Positions 53,600 to 56,878 of a DNA stretch of 56,878 nucleotides are shown here, piece by piece. Made by a program: the position numbers and the translations under genes. The stretch is from a virus. The stretch spans positions 1 to 56,878 of the IMG/VR virus record IMGVR_UViG_3300029981_000015. The stretch is one strand, 5' to 3'. The number at the start of each line of letters is the position of its first letter. The stretch's first letter is position 1. Under the pieces are notes generated by a model. That model was not told the origin of the DNA, made no database searches, and saw nothing but the letters and a program-made list of their open reading frames with translations.

Positions 53600-53859
53600 A
53601 CCAACATTTTTATATAGGGTAAGTACTTCTTAGCCTTCACTATAGCAGATGGATTTTTTATAAAATAATCGAACATCGATATAATCTCGACTGATCCCAC
53701 TTCATTAACCAATGTTTGTATAGCCATTAATAATCTATATGCTTCTTCTTCACTCTTTACAGGAGATCTGAATGTCATCTCTTCTACTAATGGATACACC
53801 TTTTTAGGTTCTACGGCTGCTTCTAAGGCAGTATTATTATTTTGTAGATTATCTTCCAT
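53596..53859 (-). CDS. Hypothetical small protein in the capsid region (87 aa)
   Basis: This 87-residue protein has an acidic, N/A-rich first 20 residues and a helical remainder (EEEAYRLLMAIQTLVNEVG). It is located among small genes after the capsid gene, 11 bases after the stop of the 58-residue gene and overlapping the next by four. Function unknown; no membrane segment or metal site. Both it and its upstream neighbour begin MEDN, but the remaining sequence differs. Confidence 0.62.
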   Translation of the reverse strand: MEDNLQNNNTALEAAVEPKKVYPLVEEMTFRSPVKSEEEAYRLLMAIQTLVNEVGSVEIISMFDYFIKNPSAIVKAKKYLPYIKMLV

Positions 53860-53870
53860 CGTAATATAGA

Positions 53871-54047
53871 TTAGACCGCAGAGAACAACTTAAGAGTCTC
53901 TGATTCTGTTGGTTTATACGTATCAAATATATCGGCAGTAGCTTTTCCTAAAGTCTCTAATATAAATTTGTGTATCTTCTGTCTCTCTTCGATTAAGATC
54001 ATCTCCATGACCTTATCAAAACTAATTTTAAAAAAGTTATCTTCCAT
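53871..54047 (-). CDS. Small 58-residue protein in the capsid region
   Basis: This short ORF encodes 58 residues (starting MEDNFFKISF, ending KLFSAV) and is easily missed because of its length. It fills the gap between the 98- and 87-residue genes almost exactly, with 4- and 11-base spacing, matching the dense layout around it. The protein is helical and charged with no membrane segment. The tight fit and lack of internal stops make it a likely real gene of unknown role. Confidence 0.7.
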   Translation of the reverse strand: MEDNFFKISFDKVMEMILIEERQKIHKFILETLGKATADIFDTYKPTESETLKLFSAV

Positions 54048-54051
54048 GATC

Positions 54052-54348
54052 TTATACTATTACAGTTTCATAAATTGCTAGAGTTCCTGCAGCAGCAGAT
54101 GATACTGCTTGAAATGCAGAAACTGAGTTAGTTTCAAATGGTTCACCACCTTCTCCAGTAGCAGAATCTGGTAACATTCTTACATCATAATCTGTAGCAG
54201 ATACTGGTGTAAAAACCCCACTAGATGGTACTCTTTTGAGATAGATAGTTTGTGTCGCGCTAGTATTCTGAAAACGAATATTTGCTCTAGACAAATTTGC
54301 TAGGACCACTACAGCTGCTGTAGTTCCTACAGTTATCGGACTTGCCAT
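54052..54348 (-). CDS. Small beta-rich virion protein, decoration-like (98 aa)
   Basis: This 98-residue protein is beta-rich and low in charge, with ANIRFQNTSATQTIYL and a GTLAIYETVIV C-terminus. The layout is that of a small beta-sandwich decoration or head-completion protein. It follows the 246-residue coiled-coil protein and precedes three small genes near the capsid gene. I see no catalytic residues. Its role at the capsid surface is inferred from size and location. Confidence 0.62.
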   Translation of the reverse strand: MASPITVGTTAAVVVLANLSRANIRFQNTSATQTIYLKRVPSSGVFTPVSATDYDVRMLPDSATGEGGEPFETNSVSAFQAVSSAAAGTLAIYETVIV

Positions 54349-54362
54349 ATCTTTATATATTA

Positions 54363-54388
54363 ACCTGGGAGGCCGAAACCTCCTAGGT
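54363..54388. terminator. Hairpin between two capsid-region genes
   Basis: ACCTGGGAGG and CCTCCTAGGT pair over 10 positions with one mismatch around CCGAAA. The T-run (TTTTT) follows on the plus strand, so the element looks like a terminator for plus-strand transcription. On the minus strand the A-run comes before the hairpin, so only the hairpin would act on the late mRNA. Confidence 0.55.
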
Positions 54389-54396
54389 AGTTTTTA

Positions 54397-55137
54397 TTAG
54401 ACTATGGTCGTCCCAGTTACTGTTGGATGAATATGAGTTAAGATAGAACTTAACAAATATTGATTCTGATCATTATTGCTAATCTTATTGTTAGCAGCCG
54501 TTAATTGATCCCTTAAGTTTTGAACGTTAAGATCATTGATCAATGCGCGAGTTGCGTTACCATCAGCTAAAATAGTACTCTTTATTTCGCAGCAACAATT
54601 TGCCATTGCCATAGCGTTTGCAGTTCCTTGTGCAATTATTTGATTAGTTGCATTTTGTACTTGCATTGCAGAACTATTAAAACCTTGAAGGTTTGTAGTA
54701 GTCATATTGTTGAAGCTATTCAATTGCTGTAATGCATTTTGATTTGCCTGAGCAGTAATGTCCCTCCCTAGTCCATTAATGGAATCTAGTGTTGTGAAAT
54801 TAGCAGCTGCTTGCGCTGTTGATAATTGTCCAATTTGGGTTCCGACATTACCGATACTAGTAGAAATATCTATAGTATCTGCTCTCATTTGAGATGAAAG
54901 AGCCGTATTATCTATCTGAGCCTGTAATGTTTGAATTTGATTATTTAAAGATCCAAATTCAGCTGCATTGGTATTATTATTACCTCCGCCAAAAAGTCCA
55001 TTTCCGTTATTGCCAACTAATCCACCAAGGATTAATCCAGCAATACCTCCACCGACTGCTCCAAGCCCAACGCCTGAACCTAATGAACTACCTCCCATTG
55101 CAGGCAATGTAGTAGTTCCATCTAAAGTAAGTGCCAT
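54397..55137 (-). CDS. Glycine-rich virion protein with NCCCE motif (246 aa)
   Basis: This 246-residue protein has a Gly-rich hydrophobic segment at about 22-42 (GVGLGAVGGGIAGLILGGL) and then a G/N run at 43-55. A long coiled-coil-like part (60-175) is rich in Q, N, T and A. NCCCEIKSTIL has three adjacent cysteines at 181-183, and a helical C-terminal segment follows. I have seen CCCE-type proteins near capsid genes in many phages, but their function is not established. The membrane-like segment and coiled coil suggest a virion-internal or ejected protein. It lies 200 bases after the capsid gene. Confidence 0.65.
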   Translation of the reverse strand: MALTLDGTTTLPAMGGSSLGSGVGLGAVGGGIAGLILGGLVGNNGNGLFGGGNNNTNAAEFGSLNNQIQTLQAQIDNTALSSQMRADTIDISTSIGNVGTQIGQLSTAQAAANFTTLDSINGLGRDITAQANQNALQQLNSFNNMTTTNLQGFNSSAMQVQNATNQIIAQGTANAMAMANCCCEIKSTILADGNATRALINDLNVQNLRDQLTAANNKISNNDQNQYLLSSILTHIHPTVTGTTIV

Positions 55138-55337
55138 AATTATAAAAAATTAAAAATTAATACTAAAAACAATCAACCTATTGGATAAGATTGATTATAT
55201 CCCATTGAATGAAAAATAATTCAAAATATTGTATCTATAATTCTTATTATAACTTTGTTTGATTTGATATCTTTTGTACTCTCGAAATCTAGTTATGTTA
55301 TATGCATCAGAACCAACCAATGCATATAAGTTTTTTA
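55138..55337 (-). promoter_or_regulatory. 200-base spacer after the capsid gene, with two hairpins
   Basis: No gene is visible here. TTATATGCAT (55298-55307) pairs with ATGCATATAA (55320-55329), a 10 bp stem starting nine bases after the capsid stop. CAATC/GATTG also pairs nearer the next gene, at 55171-55193. On the plus strand the long stem is followed by TTTTTT (55331-55336), so it would terminate plus-strand transcripts; on the minus strand it may stabilise the capsid mRNA. A promoter for the next gene could lie here, but I see only partial TATTTTG-like matches. Confidence 0.45.
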
Positions 55338-56816
55338 TTAGTCAATTACATCCATGATCAACTCACCACAAGCACGTGGATCACGTACCATGATTCCAAC
55401 TTCACCTAAGAAATGAACTGAGTAACCATCTTTTGCATTTGAACGTAGGGTATTGATAGATTTACCATATCCAGCCCCAGGGGTAACAGAACCACCAGTA
55501 TGCCACATAACCATTTCTCTATCTTTTCTAGCAACCTTAACGATATTAGCTTCACCATCCCTTGTGCCGAAGTCTAAGAAAGTAAAACGATATGATTCAA
55601 CTGGTTTACCAGTAATTGGATGCAGTTTACGATTATGAACGATATCATCGTACATTGGTAAGTGTTTAACGGTTAATTCAATACCGTTAGTCATACGATA
55701 AGTAGTAAACTGACCACCTAAAGTTAATTCTTGACCTGAACCAGTAATAAATTTGCTATCAATCAAATTGAAAGCACCCATTTTTTCTTTCAGTACACGA
55801 TCAAATTCACGCATACCCATTTCGCCAGTGAAAGCAACAAACTTACGTTCATTCGTTCCTAGCATATTATAAGACATATCAAACAAGAAGTCTTCTAGTA
55901 AATCGGCATTCAATTCAGTATAATACCTACGATTAGCTGGAGCGATTTGTTGCAATAGACCTGCACCAATATACACTGGACGGCCATTAGTTCCCATTAG
56001 ATCGGTCGTACCATCAGCATTAGCATTATATTTAGAATATACTAATTGACGTTCTTGACGTTTGTTCCATTCACGAGCAGCTTTCCATTCCTGGAAATCA
56101 GACCATAAATAAGAAGTCTTACCTGTTTTAGGATCTTTCAATGCAATTGCAAGTACAGTACTAAAAGCAGTACCAGTAATATCATAAGACAAACGAACTG
56201 TAGTCAAATGGTTATGCAATTTAATATGAGTGTTATAATTGATGATATCTGCTTCTTCAGAATATTCTTCGTAGGCAGAACCTAAACGAGAAACTTGACA
56301 ACCTGAAAGTAAATATTTACCAGGTACAAATGAAGTTGCTTGACTATCAGCAATAAAACAAGTATAGACCCATTCATTACCATCTTGGTACGGAGCACCA
56401 GATATACGTAATTGAAATTCTTTATCATCTAATTCGATGATTGCACCAGGACCAAACCATTTATCTTCTAGTGATAACATGATAGGCGTATTGCCTAATC
56501 CTGCTTGAGTTGTTGGGTCTGTTACTACAGAACCATTCCACTTAGCTGAACGAATTGTAACTGCACGGTCAGAGTCGATCATTACTGACCATCTGAATTC
56601 ACGTTGGTCAATTACCATAGTTTTACCAAGACCGCCTGTTAAGAAGTCAAGAGCAGAACTATATCCATCGTCCTTAGTACCAAATACGTAAGAAATTACG
56701 CTAGATACTTCGTGAGGTTTAGTTAACAATGCATTAGAAAGCATGTTTTCGTCAACAAGATCAGAAAACCATTTTCCTCTGTAAAGCTGTAGATTATTTA
56801 AAATTCCATTATCCAT
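55338..56816 (-). CDS. Major capsid protein, crAss-type (HK97 fold)
   Basis: This 492-residue protein starts MDNGILNNLQLYRGKWF, which I recognise as the crAss-like major capsid protein, and the length fits (about 490-500). It forms the icosahedral shell. The sequence is soluble with no membrane segments, and the middle (about residues 180-330) holds charged loops such as WKAAREWNKRQERQ. The C-terminal third includes GMREFDRVLKEKMGAF and ends EVGIMVRDPRACGELIMDVID-like, typical for this group. It is the first complete gene of the late block here, with its own 60-base leader and a hairpin after it. Its identification is the strongest taxonomic mark. Confidence 0.93.
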   Translation of the reverse strand: MDNGILNNLQLYRGKWFSDLVDENMLSNALLTKPHEVSSVISYVFGTKDDGYSSALDFLTGGLGKTMVIDQREFRWSVMIDSDRAVTIRSAKWNGSVVTDPTTQAGLGNTPIMLSLEDKWFGPGAIIELDDKEFQLRISGAPYQDGNEWVYTCFIADSQATSFVPGKYLLSGCQVSRLGSAYEEYSEEADIINYNTHIKLHNHLTTVRLSYDITGTAFSTVLAIALKDPKTGKTSYLWSDFQEWKAAREWNKRQERQLVYSKYNANADGTTDLMGTNGRPVYIGAGLLQQIAPANRRYYTELNADLLEDFLFDMSYNMLGTNERKFVAFTGEMGMREFDRVLKEKMGAFNLIDSKFITGSGQELTLGGQFTTYRMTNGIELTVKHLPMYDDIVHNRKLHPITGKPVESYRFTFLDFGTRDGEANIVKVARKDREMVMWHTGGSVTPGAGYGKSINTLRSNAKDGYSVHFLGEVGIMVRDPRACGELIMDVID

Positions 56817-56841
56817 TTTAAAACTTAGTTTTATTATTTAA

Positions 56842-56878
56842 TTATTGGGGTCTTCGTAATAGTTGTTGCGAAGCTATA
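56842..56878 (-). CDS. Possible 3' end of an upstream gene, cut by the window edge
   Basis: The last bases, read on the minus strand, end with IASQQLLRRPQ and a TAA at 56842-56844. Another frame ends with TTITKTPIIK and a TAA at 56834. Either could be the tail of the gene preceding the capsid gene. The piece is too short to choose or identify it. Confidence 0.25.
   Translation of the reverse strand, partial: IASQQLLRRPQ

Noticed and set aside
1-56878. Alternative genetic code (TAG or TGA reassigned)
   Set aside because: Giant genes are open in the standard code and genes end with TAA, TGA and TAG.
1-56878. CRISPR array or insertion sequence
   Set aside because: I saw no regularly spaced repeats, transposase motifs or flanking inverted repeats with target duplications.

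Overview
This AT-rich window reads as part of a crAss-like phage genome (order Crassvirales, presumed host Bacteroidota). The call rests on several independent marks. There is a crAss-type major capsid protein at the right edge. A run of small ring/connector proteins leads to an HU/IHF-like protein, a P22 gp4-like tail protein and a giant tail 'muzzle' protein. A series of very large late proteins follows, and one of them carries the catalytic signature of the crAss virion RNA polymerase. Most start codons have an A-rich leader instead of a clear Shine-Dalgarno site, as is usual for Bacteroidota and their phages. The standard genetic code fits: genes end in TAA, TGA and TAG, and the 4459-codon gene is open throughout.

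Left block (1 to about 10.39 kb, plus strand): replication and recombination. In order it holds two hypothetical proteins, a DnaB-type helicase, a CxxC protein, a Sak4-like RecA-fold ATPase, a likely ssDNA-binding protein, a divergent DnaG-type primase, an unusual tRNA-like RNA, a MoxR-type AAA+ ATPase overlapping a VWA/MIDAS protein, a structured intergenic RNA, two small hypotheticals, a terminator, a RecE/Cas4-like PD-(D/E)XK nuclease, a hypothetical protein and a 29-codon ORF. The block ends at a strong bidirectional terminator where the two transcription units converge.

Right block (56.82 kb down to 10.44 kb, minus strand): virion assembly and lysis. Transcription runs from the capsid gene through small capsid-associated genes, three tandem paralogous ring/connector genes, a 315-aa structural protein, a fibre module (including a 1146-aa fibre with a rearranged FISUMP domain), a lysis cassette with a GH19 endolysin, tail genes (HU-like, gp4-like, and a muzzle that appears split into two ORFs), two cargo-like proteins, the 4459-aa RNA polymerase/zincin fusion and a 2029-aa giant protein. 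Hairpins punctuate the first 8 kb. From 49.04 kb to 10.44 kb I see none, so about 38 kb could be one transcript.

The working model is that the plus-strand genes copy and recombine the genome. The minus-strand genes build a podovirus-like virion that carries its own RNA polymerase and cargo proteins for delivery with the DNA. The most unusual items are the tRNA-like RNA at 5.1-5.2 kb, the structured RNA at 7.8 kb, the MoxR-VWA pair, the split muzzle gene, and the polymerase/protease giant protein. Portal, terminase, DNA polymerase and integrase are not in the window.
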